A stretch of 7,035 bases of DNA from Zetaproteobacteria bacterium (GTDB taxonomy: Bacteria; Pseudomonadota; Zetaproteobacteria; Mariprofundales; Mariprofundaceae): contig JAJRVG010000153.1 in assembly GCA_021545595.1 (NCBI GenBank), forward strand, positions 1 to 7,035, written 5' to 3'. Below, one piece after another: positions 1 through 6,486 of this stretch. A program made the translations under genes and the position numbers. The stretch's first letter is position 1. Each line of letters begins with the position of its first letter. The notes beneath the pieces are model-generated. The model saw only the letters and a program-made list of their open reading frames with translations, was not told the origin of the DNA and ran no database searches.

Positions 1-108
1 CATCTGGATCGTCAGTACACAGTTTTCGGGCAGGTGGTAGAGGGGATGGAAGTGGTTGATCAGGTGAAGAATGGTACTGTGATGAACAGGGTCACGCTTC
101 AGCCTTAA
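1..108 (+). CDS. Cyclophilin-type peptidyl-prolyl cis-trans isomerase, C-terminal fragment
   Basis: The frame is open from base 1 and ends at TAA 106-108, giving the last 35 residues of a protein whose start lies outside the window. The peptide contains YTVFGQVVEGMEVVD followed by a short strand ending in VTLQP. This matches the end of bacterial cyclophilins, where the block TVFG-x-VV-x-GM-x-VVD precedes the final beta strand. Such enzymes catalyse cis-trans isomerisation of Xaa-Pro bonds and assist protein folding in the cytoplasm or periplasm; the missing N-terminus would decide which. The catalytic residues are upstream and cannot be checked. The gene converges on the HD-GYP gene. I give no symbol because ppiA and ppiB cannot be told apart from this tail. 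Confidence 0.88.
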   Translation, partial: HLDRQYTVFGQVVEGMEVVDQVKNGTVMNRVTLQP

Positions 109-176
109 GCTGGCATCTGTTATCGGAGCTTTCTCAAAAGAGACCAATACATGCACCCTGATTGATAACTGTAAAC

Positions 177-199
177 GGACCGGTATTCTCTACCGGTTC
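177..199 (+). terminator. Terminator-like hairpin downstream of the cyclophilin gene
   Basis: ACCGGTA (179-185) and TACCGGT (191-197) form a perfect 7-bp stem around a 5-base loop, extendable by a G-U and a G-C pair. A TTTT run follows at 208-211, about ten bases past the stem. The hairpin lies about 70 bases after the cyclophilin stop, in the gap between convergent genes. The U-tract is short and displaced, so it is a weak intrinsic terminator at best. The stem also reads in the other direction. Confidence 0.4.
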
Positions 200-277
200 C
201 GGCAGGGTTTTATGAAGGTTTTGGAAGACAACACGCTTGCTGACATACTATAAGGACAGCGATCAATAATTACTCCA

Positions 278-292
278 GTTATGAGTCATAAC
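278..292. repeat. 15-bp perfect dyad GTTATGAGTCATAAC
   Basis: Two 7-base arms, GTTATGA and TCATAAC, are perfectly inverted around a single central G. It begins 11 bases past the HD-GYP stop codon. As RNA it could fold only into a 5-bp AT-rich stem with a 5-base loop and has no T-run, so it is a poor terminator. As DNA it has the symmetry of a dimeric protein-binding site, but its position between two gene ends argues against promoter control. The role is unknown. Confidence 0.4.
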
Positions 293-303
293 AACCAGAT
301 TAA

Positions 304-3045
304 CTATTTGAAACTGAAGCCTTCTTCATTAAAGAGTTTCAGACATACATCTACGACGGTCGCATCATACCATTTGCCACGTTTGGCTTCGATCTCCTCC
401 AGTGCCACATTAATACCCAGAGCGGGCCGATAGGGACGATGGCTGGATATCGCCTCGACTGCATCTGCAACGGCCACAATACGCGCCTCCAGGCATATTT
501 CTTCATCTTTCAACCCCTGTGGGTAGCCTGTGCCATCCAGCCGCTCATGATGCTGCCAGGCAATATCCGCCACAGGCCAGGGGAAGGAGATGTCTTTCAG
601 GATATCATATCCGATCTGGCAATGAGTTTTGATAAGTTCAAATTCCGTTTTGGTCAGTTTCGTCGGCTTACTCAGTATCTCGGCAGGCAGATGAATCTTA
701 CCGATGTCGTGGATGGTGGCACCCATCCGGAGGCCGTCAATCCGGTCACTGTCCAGTCCCATCTCCTGGGCGATGCAGCGGGCAAGCTGAGACACGCGCT
801 GTTGATGACCTGCCGTGTAGGGATCCCGGGCTTCAACCGCCCTGGATATAGCCACAATAGAACCGACAAGGCTTGCTTTCAGATTTTGCTGCGCCTCATG
901 CCGCTCAGTGATATCGCGGATAAAGGCATTGAATCTTTTGGTACCGTTTGTCTGCATGGGAACAATGGATAATTCCACCGGGAACGTGTGGCCATCCTGG
1001 TGCTGCGCAGTGATTTCAACTGTCTGGTTCAGAGCAAAGCCTCCGCCGTTGGCCAGGTAATATTTCAATCCCTGCTTATGTTTCTTTCTTGACTCAGGTG
1101 GAACAATGGTTTCGCTGACCGGCTGGCCGAGGATTTCCGCACGCTTCCAGCCGAATATTGCTTCGGCCTGTGGGTTCCAGTCGGTGATATTGCCCTCAGT
1201 ATCCATGCTGACAAAGGCATCGCGTGCGGTTTTGATGACTTCATGGTATTGCCGCTCACTTTTTTGTAGTGCCTCTTCGGTCTGTAATCGCTCCTTTCGC
1301 AGGCGGAGCATCGAAATGCCATAGCCTATATCGTCTGCCAATTCCTCTAACAAATTTACTTCATCTTCAATGAAGGCATATGGTTCCGACGCATAGACAC
1401 TCAGTGCACCAAACATCTTATCATCAACCATGATGGGGAGCGCGATGGATGACTGGTAGCCATGTTTCAGCGCGGCCTGCCGCCATGGTGAAAATCGGGG
1501 ATCAACCTGAATATTCTGCACTATGCTTGGCTCCCGGGTGCGAATGGCTATTCCCATAGGACCACGGCCTCTCTTCTTGTCAGCCCAGATGATATTCAGT
1601 GATTCCAGATAGCCTTCATCAAACCCGGCCTCGGCAATCGGGCGTACGCTTTTGGCTCTATCATGTTCAGCACGCCCGAGCCACGCGAGTTTGTAGCCGC
1701 CTTGCTCAACGATGGCATGGCATATGTCATTGAGAAACTGAGCCTCATCTTCGGTATGTATAAGCACTTGATTACAGGCACTCAAGGTCTTCAGCGCCCG
1801 GTTGGAATGCTCCAGTGCCATATCAGCCTGCACGCGTTCGGTGATGTCATGAACGGAGCCAACCAAACGGGTGCAAATACCCTGATCATCGAAAACAGGT
1901 GCAATGCTGACATCTCCAATCCTTACTCCGCTGGGATATTCACTGGTTTCCTGCCAGCGGACAACTCTTTTCTCCTGAATGGATTTTCTGTAATTATCCT
2001 TAACCATGCTGATAGATGGCTCCGGTATCACCTCCTCAACAGGCTTGCCGATAATCTGTGCTTTGGCCAGTCCGGTAGCGTCCAGAAAGGCCTGATTAAC
2101 GGACAGGAAGCGGAAGCAATCACCGGGTTCAACAGACAGATAATAAAGAACGTCACCAACCGAATCATATATCAGGGATAATTGTTGCTCACTATCTCGC
2201 AGCTTCTTCTCGGCCTGCTTGCGATCAGTAATATCCAGCAATGTGCCTATAACTGCCGGTTTTCCCAGATAAAGTGTAACTGATCCAAAGGCCTCAATTT
2301 CAATAATTTTCCCTTCCCTGGTTATACCCCTGAATGTGTAGTGGATACTTTTTTCTTTACCCTCCATGCGCCTGTGGAGATTTTCAGAAACTGTCGGCCA
2401 GTCCTCCTCAAAAGTCAGTTGTTTCGGTCCCAGACGGTCAATAAATTCTTTCTCAGTGTAGCCGAATATTTCAGCCAGCTTGGAATTGACGTATTTGAAA
2501 ACTCCATCCTGAATAATGTAAATTCCCACCAGTGACTTGGTTGCCAGAACCCTGAATTTTTCTTCGGCCTGAGTGCGCTCGGTGATGTCGGTAATCGCAA
2601 CCAGAACATGGCTCCATGTATCTTCATATCCCGGTGCTATCGTGACATAGACTATGATGTTGACCAATTCGCCAGTTAGTGTTTTAGTAACCGCCTCACC
2701 GGAGACACTGCTTTTGCCTTCAGCCAGAGCAAGCAGTTCCTTTCCGAATATCTCGAAAGATTCTTCCGTAAAAGTTTTATCTACTCCTGACAATAATGCT
2801 TTTTTATTTTTGGCTTTATACAGATTCAACGTGGCCTTATTGACGTCAATCACTCTGATTTTCCGTACACATTCGTGCACGATGTCGGGGTGGGATTTAC
2901 AGTGTGCTTTCAGGTCATCCACTCCCGACGCCCGTAACTGGTCAACAAATTTTTTTACCTCTGAGAAATCCTCAATCCATAGAGAGATTGGAGCCTTATC
3001 AAAGATGGTCTGGAATTTTTTATCCGGATTCTGCCTGATGGTCAC
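304..3045 (-). CDS. Multi-PAS/GAF sensor HD-GYP cyclic di-GMP phosphodiesterase
   Basis: This 913-residue protein has no signal peptide or membrane segment, so it is probably a cytoplasmic sensor. Four PAS domains lie at about 10-157, 158-275, 286-404 and 596-715. Each ends in the PAC signature DIT(E/D)R (153, 271, 400, 711) and continues into a short linker helix. A GAF domain occupies about 425-580 and an HD-GYP domain about 725-905. The HD-GYP metal and catalytic residues look intact: H747, H779-D780 with K783 (HDIGK), H808, and HHERLDGTGYP at 832-842, plus D861. Active members hydrolyse c-di-GMP to pGpG or GMP, favouring motility over biofilm. The start is GTG, the first possible start after an in-frame TGA three codons upstream, and the next Met is more than 200 codons in. 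A C15 tract lies in the leader. Ligands of the PAS and GAF domains cannot be read from sequence. There is no GGDEF or kinase domain. Confidence 0.95.
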   Translation of the reverse strand: MTIRQNPDKKFQTIFDKAPISLWIEDFSEVKKFVDQLRASGVDDLKAHCKSHPDIVHECVRKIRVIDVNKATLNLYKAKNKKALLSGVDKTFTEESFEIFGKELLALAEGKSSVSGEAVTKTLTGELVNIIVYVTIAPGYEDTWSHVLVAITDITERTQAEEKFRVLATKSLVGIYIIQDGVFKYVNSKLAEIFGYTEKEFIDRLGPKQLTFEEDWPTVSENLHRRMEGKEKSIHYTFRGITREGKIIEIEAFGSVTLYLGKPAVIGTLLDITDRKQAEKKLRDSEQQLSLIYDSVGDVLYYLSVEPGDCFRFLSVNQAFLDATGLAKAQIIGKPVEEVIPEPSISMVKDNYRKSIQEKRVVRWQETSEYPSGVRIGDVSIAPVFDDQGICTRLVGSVHDITERVQADMALEHSNRALKTLSACNQVLIHTEDEAQFLNDICHAIVEQGGYKLAWLGRAEHDRAKSVRPIAEAGFDEGYLESLNIIWADKKRGRGPMGIAIRTREPSIVQNIQVDPRFSPWRQAALKHGYQSSIALPIMVDDKMFGALSVYASEPYAFIEDEVNLLEELADDIGYGISMLRLRKERLQTEEALQKSERQYHEVIKTARDAFVSMDTEGNITDWNPQAEAIFGWKRAEILGQPVSETIVPPESRKKHKQGLKYYLANGGGFALNQTVEITAQHQDGHTFPVELSIVPMQTNGTKRFNAFIRDITERHEAQQNLKASLVGSIVAISRAVEARDPYTAGHQQRVSQLARCIAQEMGLDSDRIDGLRMGATIHDIGKIHLPAEILSKPTKLTKTEFELIKTHCQIGYDILKDISFPWPVADIAWQHHERLDGTGYPQGLKDEEICLEARIVAVADAVEAISSHRPYRPALGINVALEEIEAKRGKWYDATVVDVCLKLFNEEGFSFK

Positions 3046-3048
3046 TGG

Positions 3049-3057
3049 GGATCACCC
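3049..3057 (-). promoter_or_regulatory. Ribosome binding site of the HD-GYP gene
   Basis: The sense strand reads GGGTGATCC, ending three bases before the GTG start. It contains GGTGATCC, which pairs with eight contiguous bases of the usual 16S rRNA 3' end (GGATCACC...), although the AGGAGG core is incomplete. Aligned on the anti-Shine-Dalgarno sequence, the spacing to GTG is normal. This supports the GTG at 3045 as the true start. Confidence 0.55.
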
Positions 3058-3069
3058 ACAATTGTAAGC

Positions 3070-3084
3070 GGGGGGGGGGGGGGG
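3070..3084. repeat. Uninterrupted 15-G homopolymer (C15 on the HD-GYP sense strand)
   Basis: Fifteen consecutive G residues lie 24 bases upstream of the GTG start of the HD-GYP gene. The tract is downstream of both candidate -10 elements, so it is probably in the 5' untranslated leader. Poly-G/C tracts of this length are prone to slipped-strand length change and are known phase-variation elements in some bacteria. No other run in the window exceeds seven bases. Its length could also be misread by sequencing. Confidence 0.95.
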
Positions 3085-3363
3085 TGGTCTGACTGAACAC
3101 ATATCATAATGATGTGTGTATACCATTACATACCAAATAGCAATTTTGAAAGCTCAGGTGTCCTGTTCACAGTGTGATATTGAGCGTCTGGTTTTGACTG
3201 GAACTGACAGTAGATTAACCAGCACCATCGGCTACTTTGAAACCACAACAGGTAGTTGTTCTGACCGAGATACGTACCGGAAGACAAAATGTCGATTTTG
3301 ATCTTTCTTATAAATCAGTTACTTATAGTATTCGACCTGGCAAGCCGTCCATGGCTCACATGG
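3085..3363. other. Intergenic spacer between typA and the HD-GYP gene
   Basis: I see no supported gene here. The stretch is visibly more AT-rich than its neighbours. It holds the candidate promoter above, a 6-bp inverted repeat CAAAAT/ATTTTG with a 4-base loop (3285-3300), and a wide pair CTGGTT (3188-3193) and AACCAG (3217-3222). A short + strand frame (3219-3377) reads like protein but has no credible start or ribosome binding site. No tRNA, riboswitch or CRISPR repeat was recognised. Confidence 0.5.
3103..3143 (-). promoter_or_regulatory. Candidate promoter region of the HD-GYP gene
   Basis: On the sense strand, TATGAT (3108-3103) matches the sigma-70 -10 consensus at five of six bases but lacks a good -35. 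A second pair is TTGCTA (3143-3138) and TATACA (3122-3117), with a short 15-base spacer. Either would place the transcription start upstream of the C15 tract. The region is AT-rich and typA ends at a hairpin, which makes a local promoter likely, but neither match is strong. Confidence 0.3.
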
Positions 3364-3386
3364 AAACTCTGAGTTAATCAGAGTTT
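3364..3386 (-). terminator. Hairpin terminator downstream of typA
   Basis: AAACTCTGA (3364-3372) and TCAGAGTTT (3378-3386) form a perfect 9-bp stem with a 5-base loop, starting 13 bases past the typA stop codon. On the typA sense strand the stem ends in TTT with no longer U-run, so termination may be modest. The position directly behind typA supports the call. The symmetry would allow the same element to act on + strand transcripts. Confidence 0.6.
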
Positions 3387-3399
3387 GCTTATGTAACAA

Positions 3400-5217
3400 T
3401 TACCCGTTTTTCGGGCCCGTAGCACGTTTACGTTCATTCTCCCGTAGTATGCGTTTGCGCAGCCGGATTGATTTTGGTGTAATCTCTACCAGCTCATCAT
3501 CATCAATGAACTCAATGGCGCGCTCCAGTGACAGGTTGATTGGTGGAACCAGATCAATGGAGTCATCCTTGCCTGATGCACGCACATTGGTCAGCTTTTT
3601 CTCTTTGGTTGCATTGACCGTCATATCATCGTCCCGGCTGTTCATACCAATGATCATGCCTTCGTAGATCTTCACACCCGAGGTGATGAACAGTTTACCC
3701 CGCTCCTGAATCTTCCAGAGTGCGAAGGCAACTGATTCACCGGATGTCATGGTGATAATTACACCGTTGCTTCGGCCAGGCATGCTACCAACGAACGGCC
3801 CATAGGCGTGGAAAATATGGTGTATGACACCGGTGCCTCGTGTATCAGTGAGGAATTCAGAGGCGTAACCGATCAGGCCACGGGTAGGGCACATAAACTC
3901 AATGCGGGTGGAGCCACCCTGATTGGACTGCATATGGGTCATTTCCGCACCACGTTTGCCCAGCTTCTCAATCACAGTTCCCTGATATTCGGAGTCCACA
4001 TCGACAGTCACGTGCTCGTATGGCTCCTGTTTAACACCATCAACCTCACGAATAATCACATGTGGACGGGATACGGCCATTTCAAACCCTTCACGACGCA
4101 TGTTTTCCAGCAGGATACCAATATGCAGTTCACCGCGACCGGAGATTTTGTAGATATCTGCCGAACTGGTCTCTTCAACACGCATGGCCACGTTGGTACG
4201 GATCTCTTTAAACAGGCGGTCGCGGATCTGACGGGTGGTGATAAACTTGCCTTCAGTTCCAGCCAGAGGAGAGTTGTTGACGTGCAGCTCCATGGAAAGC
4301 GTCGGCTCATCCACCTTAATAACAGGCAATGCAATCGGGTTTTCCCGATCAGCGATGGTTTCACCAATATGAATGGTTTCGATGCCGGCTACGGCAACAA
4401 TGTCACCGGCCTGTGCGGATTCAACCTCGATACGATGCAGCCCCATAAAGCCAAGGATTTTGCTGATCTTGAATTTTGACTGTGATGCATCGGCATGGAC
4501 AACTGTAATATCCTGACCCGTTTTCATGGTTCCGTTGGCTATGCGGCCAATAACAATACGGCCGATATAGTCATCCCAGTCGAGTGTGGTAGCCAGCATC
4601 TGCAGGGGTGCGGATGGATCACCTCCCGGCTCTTCTACATACTTTAGAATGGTGTCGAAAAGGCAGATCAGGTTGTCGGACGCTTCGCTCAGGTCAAGCT
4701 TGGCATAGCCGTTTTTGGCTGATGCATAGACAACCGGAAAGTCGAGCTGATCATCAGTAGCACCCAATGATGCGAAAAGGTCAAAAGTCTTGTCTACAAC
4801 GGAATCCGGATCAGAGCCCTCACGGTCGATCTTGTTGATCACAACAATCGGTTTCAGCCCCAGACCAAGAGCTTTGGAGGTTACAAATTTGGTCTGTGGC
4901 ATCGGGCCTTCACGGGCATCAACGAGAAGAACCACGCCATCAACCATATTAAGAATTCGTTCCACCTCACCGCCGAAGTCGGCATGCCCAGGGGTGTCAA
5001 TGATGTTAATCAGTGTATCGCCATACTGAATGGCTGTATTTTTGGCAAGAATGGTAATGCCGCGCTCGCGTTCAATTTCGTTGGAGTCCATGGCGCACAC
5101 ATTAATCTCTTCACGTGCTTTCAGCGTGTTGGACTGCTTCAGCATCCCATCAACCAGAGTGGTCTTGCCATGGTCAACGTGAGCGATGATGGCGATATTG
5201 CGCAGCTTGCGGGACAT
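3400..5217 (-). CDS. typA: Translational GTPase TypA/BipA
   Basis: The 605-residue product is full length for the family (E. coli BipA is about 607). TypA is a ribosome-binding GTPase related to EF-G, linked to ribosome assembly and to growth at low temperature or under stress. All G motifs are visible: G1 AHVDHGKTT (12-20), G2 ERERGITI with T55, G3 DTPGH (74-78), G4 NKID (128-131) and G5 SAK (166-168). A beta-barrel domain II follows at about 205-295, then two EF-G-like domains at about 305-480. The BipA-specific C-terminal domain spans about 485-605 and includes the hallmark KKLTNVRASGKDD block and a basic tail. The ATG start has GAGGT seven bases upstream and begins with the typical N-terminus MSRKLRNIAIIAHVDHGKTT. 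The stop is TAA. The gene follows the cyclic-nucleotide-binding gene after a 136-base gap. No damage or unusual residues were seen. Confidence 0.98.
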   Translation of the reverse strand: MSRKLRNIAIIAHVDHGKTTLVDGMLKQSNTLKAREEINVCAMDSNEIERERGITILAKNTAIQYGDTLINIIDTPGHADFGGEVERILNMVDGVVLLVDAREGPMPQTKFVTSKALGLGLKPIVVINKIDREGSDPDSVVDKTFDLFASLGATDDQLDFPVVYASAKNGYAKLDLSEASDNLICLFDTILKYVEEPGGDPSAPLQMLATTLDWDDYIGRIVIGRIANGTMKTGQDITVVHADASQSKFKISKILGFMGLHRIEVESAQAGDIVAVAGIETIHIGETIADRENPIALPVIKVDEPTLSMELHVNNSPLAGTEGKFITTRQIRDRLFKEIRTNVAMRVEETSSADIYKISGRGELHIGILLENMRREGFEMAVSRPHVIIREVDGVKQEPYEHVTVDVDSEYQGTVIEKLGKRGAEMTHMQSNQGGSTRIEFMCPTRGLIGYASEFLTDTRGTGVIHHIFHAYGPFVGSMPGRSNGVIITMTSGESVAFALWKIQERGKLFITSGVKIYEGMIIGMNSRDDDMTVNATKEKKLTNVRASGKDDSIDLVPPINLSLERAIEFIDDDELVEITPKSIRLRKRILRENERKRATGPKNG

Positions 5218-5353
5218 TCGAATTACCTCGGGCGCCCGAAGGCGGCTAAAAAATGGTGGCGCATGGTAACAGCCTTCTTTTTAATAGGAAGTTATTCGTC
5301 TCTACTCTTTTAACTCTTCAGATGGTAACAGGGAACTTCCCCGCTTTTCAGAG
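5218..5353 (-). promoter_or_regulatory. typA leader with palindrome at the ribosome binding site and a 10-bp direct repeat
   Basis: This 136-base gap separates the upstream gene's stop from the typA start. It holds the typA Shine-Dalgarno GAGGT (5229-5225). A perfect 12-bp palindrome TCGGGCGCCCGA (5228-5239) overlaps the 5' edge of that Shine-Dalgarno sequence. The 10-bp direct repeat ATGGTAACAG occurs at 5263-5272 and 5322-5331, and a small dyad GGGAACTTCCC at 5331-5341. TATTAA (5286-5281) could be a -10 element, but no matching -35 was found. There is no strong terminator for the upstream gene, so read-through into typA is possible. Confidence 0.4.
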
Positions 5354-6421
5354 CTACTCAGTGTTACCTTTAATATGGACCATAGTGGTTGAAATTCGCT
5401 TAGCGTAACTCTCGAGAAGTATGATTTTAATGGATGGATTATTATTCATGACGCTTTTGAACTTCTCGACTGGTATCTGAAGAATGGCTGTATCTGTTAC
5501 AGTGACCATATCGGCTGCGCTGGTCTCCTCTTCAAGAGCGGCAATGTCTGCAATGGTGTCTCCAGGTTTGATCGGCTCAAGTACATGGCTCTGTCCCATG
5601 TTGTCCTCTGCCACAATACGCGCCAGGCCGGAGATCATGATTCCCATCCAGCGAAGTTTTTTTCCCGAACGAGAGATGACGGTAAAGGGGGGGTAATGCA
5701 TGGTCTTTGCATGCAGAGCTATATCTGCTTTTGCCTCATCCGGAAGTCTGGCAAGGGTGGTGTTACCATTAATAGCGGTCAAATGTTTACGAAATTCACT
5801 CTCCTGACGGAGATAATCACTTACCTCGGGAAATTTCAGCAGGCACTTAAGCACCCATTTGGATGAGAGCTTCAGAACGCTTGCTTTGGTGTTGGCAATG
5901 ATGCTTGCACTGCGTGAGCGCCCCTCAAGAAAGGCTATTTCACCCACAATTTCACCCTCTCTGAGGATATGGACCAGTGTCGGGTTCTTCTTCTTGCGGT
6001 AGAGCACAAGTACGGCCAGTTCACCATCAAGAACAATGTACATACTGTCATCAACATCACCCTGTTTGATCAGGGTCTCATTCTCATTAAGTTGAATACG
6101 TTTCACATCACGCATTAGCATGGAAATCGCTTCCGGTTTAATGCCGGAGAGGAAAGGATTGAGGGTGCCGGAGTGTGTATCATCACTGCCTGAGATACTG
6201 TGGCGCAGCTCTTTCAGCGATTTGGCTGAACCTTTCTCTCCCCTGTTTTTATAGATGCGTTCAAGCTGACGCATTCTATCGATTGCTTCATCTTCCCGTT
6301 CAAGCTGTAGCAGCAGCTCTACCAGACGACGAAGATACTTGGGATTATTCGGATACAGATCAATCATCTGGTGGTAGAGAACTTCCTTATGCTCAAGCTC
6401 CTTCAGCTGCATATCATCCAT
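5354..6421 (-). CDS. Protein with two cyclic-nucleotide-binding-type domains and a helical N-terminus
   Basis: The 355-residue protein has no signal peptide or membrane segment. Residues 1-75 are charged and helical, resembling a TPR-like pair (PNNPKYLRRLVELLLQLERE then DEAIDRMRQLERIY). A first CRP-type nucleotide-binding fold spans about 85-205. Its phosphate-binding cassette GEIAFLEGRSRSAS (160-173) keeps the key Glu161 and Arg170, so it could bind cAMP or cGMP. A second domain spans about 215-340 and keeps the fold pattern (MISGLARI, PGD, a late TDTAILQIP), but the Glu and Arg of its cassette are lost (A291-D292 and A302-A303), so it probably does not bind nucleotide normally. There is no helix-turn-helix, kinase or other output domain, so it is not a CRP-like transcription factor. 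It may be a regulatory subunit or adaptor. The ATG start has a strong CGGAGGAG nine bases upstream; an in-frame ATG at codon 4 is less well placed. The partner and pathway are unknown. Confidence 0.9.
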   Translation of the reverse strand: MDDMQLKELEHKEVLYHQMIDLYPNNPKYLRRLVELLLQLEREDEAIDRMRQLERIYKNRGEKGSAKSLKELRHSISGSDDTHSGTLNPFLSGIKPEAISMLMRDVKRIQLNENETLIKQGDVDDSMYIVLDGELAVLVLYRKKKNPTLVHILREGEIVGEIAFLEGRSRSASIIANTKASVLKLSSKWVLKCLLKFPEVSDYLRQESEFRKHLTAINGNTTLARLPDEAKADIALHAKTMHYPPFTVISRSGKKLRWMGIMISGLARIVAEDNMGQSHVLEPIKPGDTIADIAALEEETSAADMVTVTDTAILQIPVEKFKSVMNNNPSIKIILLESYAKRISTTMVHIKGNTE

Positions 6422-6486
6422 TAAGAGTTACTCCTCCGCTAATTTCACTTGGCTCTTGCTGGGTAGTTTAGTCAAGGATGCAGTTG
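6422..6486. promoter_or_regulatory. Short divergent intergenic region
   Basis: Only 65 bases separate the two divergent starts if uvrB begins at 6487. The - strand gene has its ribosome binding site CGGAGGAG at 6438-6431. TTGACT (6475-6470 on the - strand) resembles a -35, but 17 bases on there is no good -10. For uvrB, AAGGA at 6474-6478 is the likely ribosome binding site. No CTGT-N8-ACAG LexA box is present. If uvrB instead begins at 6550, TTGATG (6484-6489) and AATGAT (6507-6512), with a 17-base spacer, become a plausible uvrB promoter. Confidence 0.35.

Noticed and set aside
86..253. 56-codon + strand open frame overlapping the cyclophilin tail and running through the gap
   Set aside because: No start codon with a ribosome binding site, no recognisable protein similarity, and it overlaps the real gene in another frame.
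1663..2181. 172-codon + strand frame
   Set aside because: Antisense to the PAS/GAF part of the HD-GYP gene, where the - strand reading shows clear domain motifs.
3285..3300. CAAAAT/ATTTTG hairpin as a terminator or riboswitch piece
   Set aside because: Six-base AT-rich stem with no T-run and no gene end beside it; too weak to call.
3116..3301. 61-codon + strand ATG frame in the typA/HD-GYP spacer
   Set aside because: No ribosome binding site, low-complexity Thr/Ser-rich product, no recognisable family, and it overlies the candidate promoter of the - strand gene.
3808..4479. 223-codon + strand frame
   Set aside because: Lies entirely antisense to the unambiguous TypA coding sequence; its peptide is a shadow of conserved codons.
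5331..5341. GGGAACTTCCC dyad as terminator of the cyclic-nucleotide-binding gene
   Set aside because: Five-base arms around a single base cannot form a stable hairpin, and no T-run follows.
6449..6461. TTGGCTCTTGCTG resembling a sigma-54 -24/-12 promoter
   Set aside because: Only five bases separate the GG and GC elements, half of the ten required.
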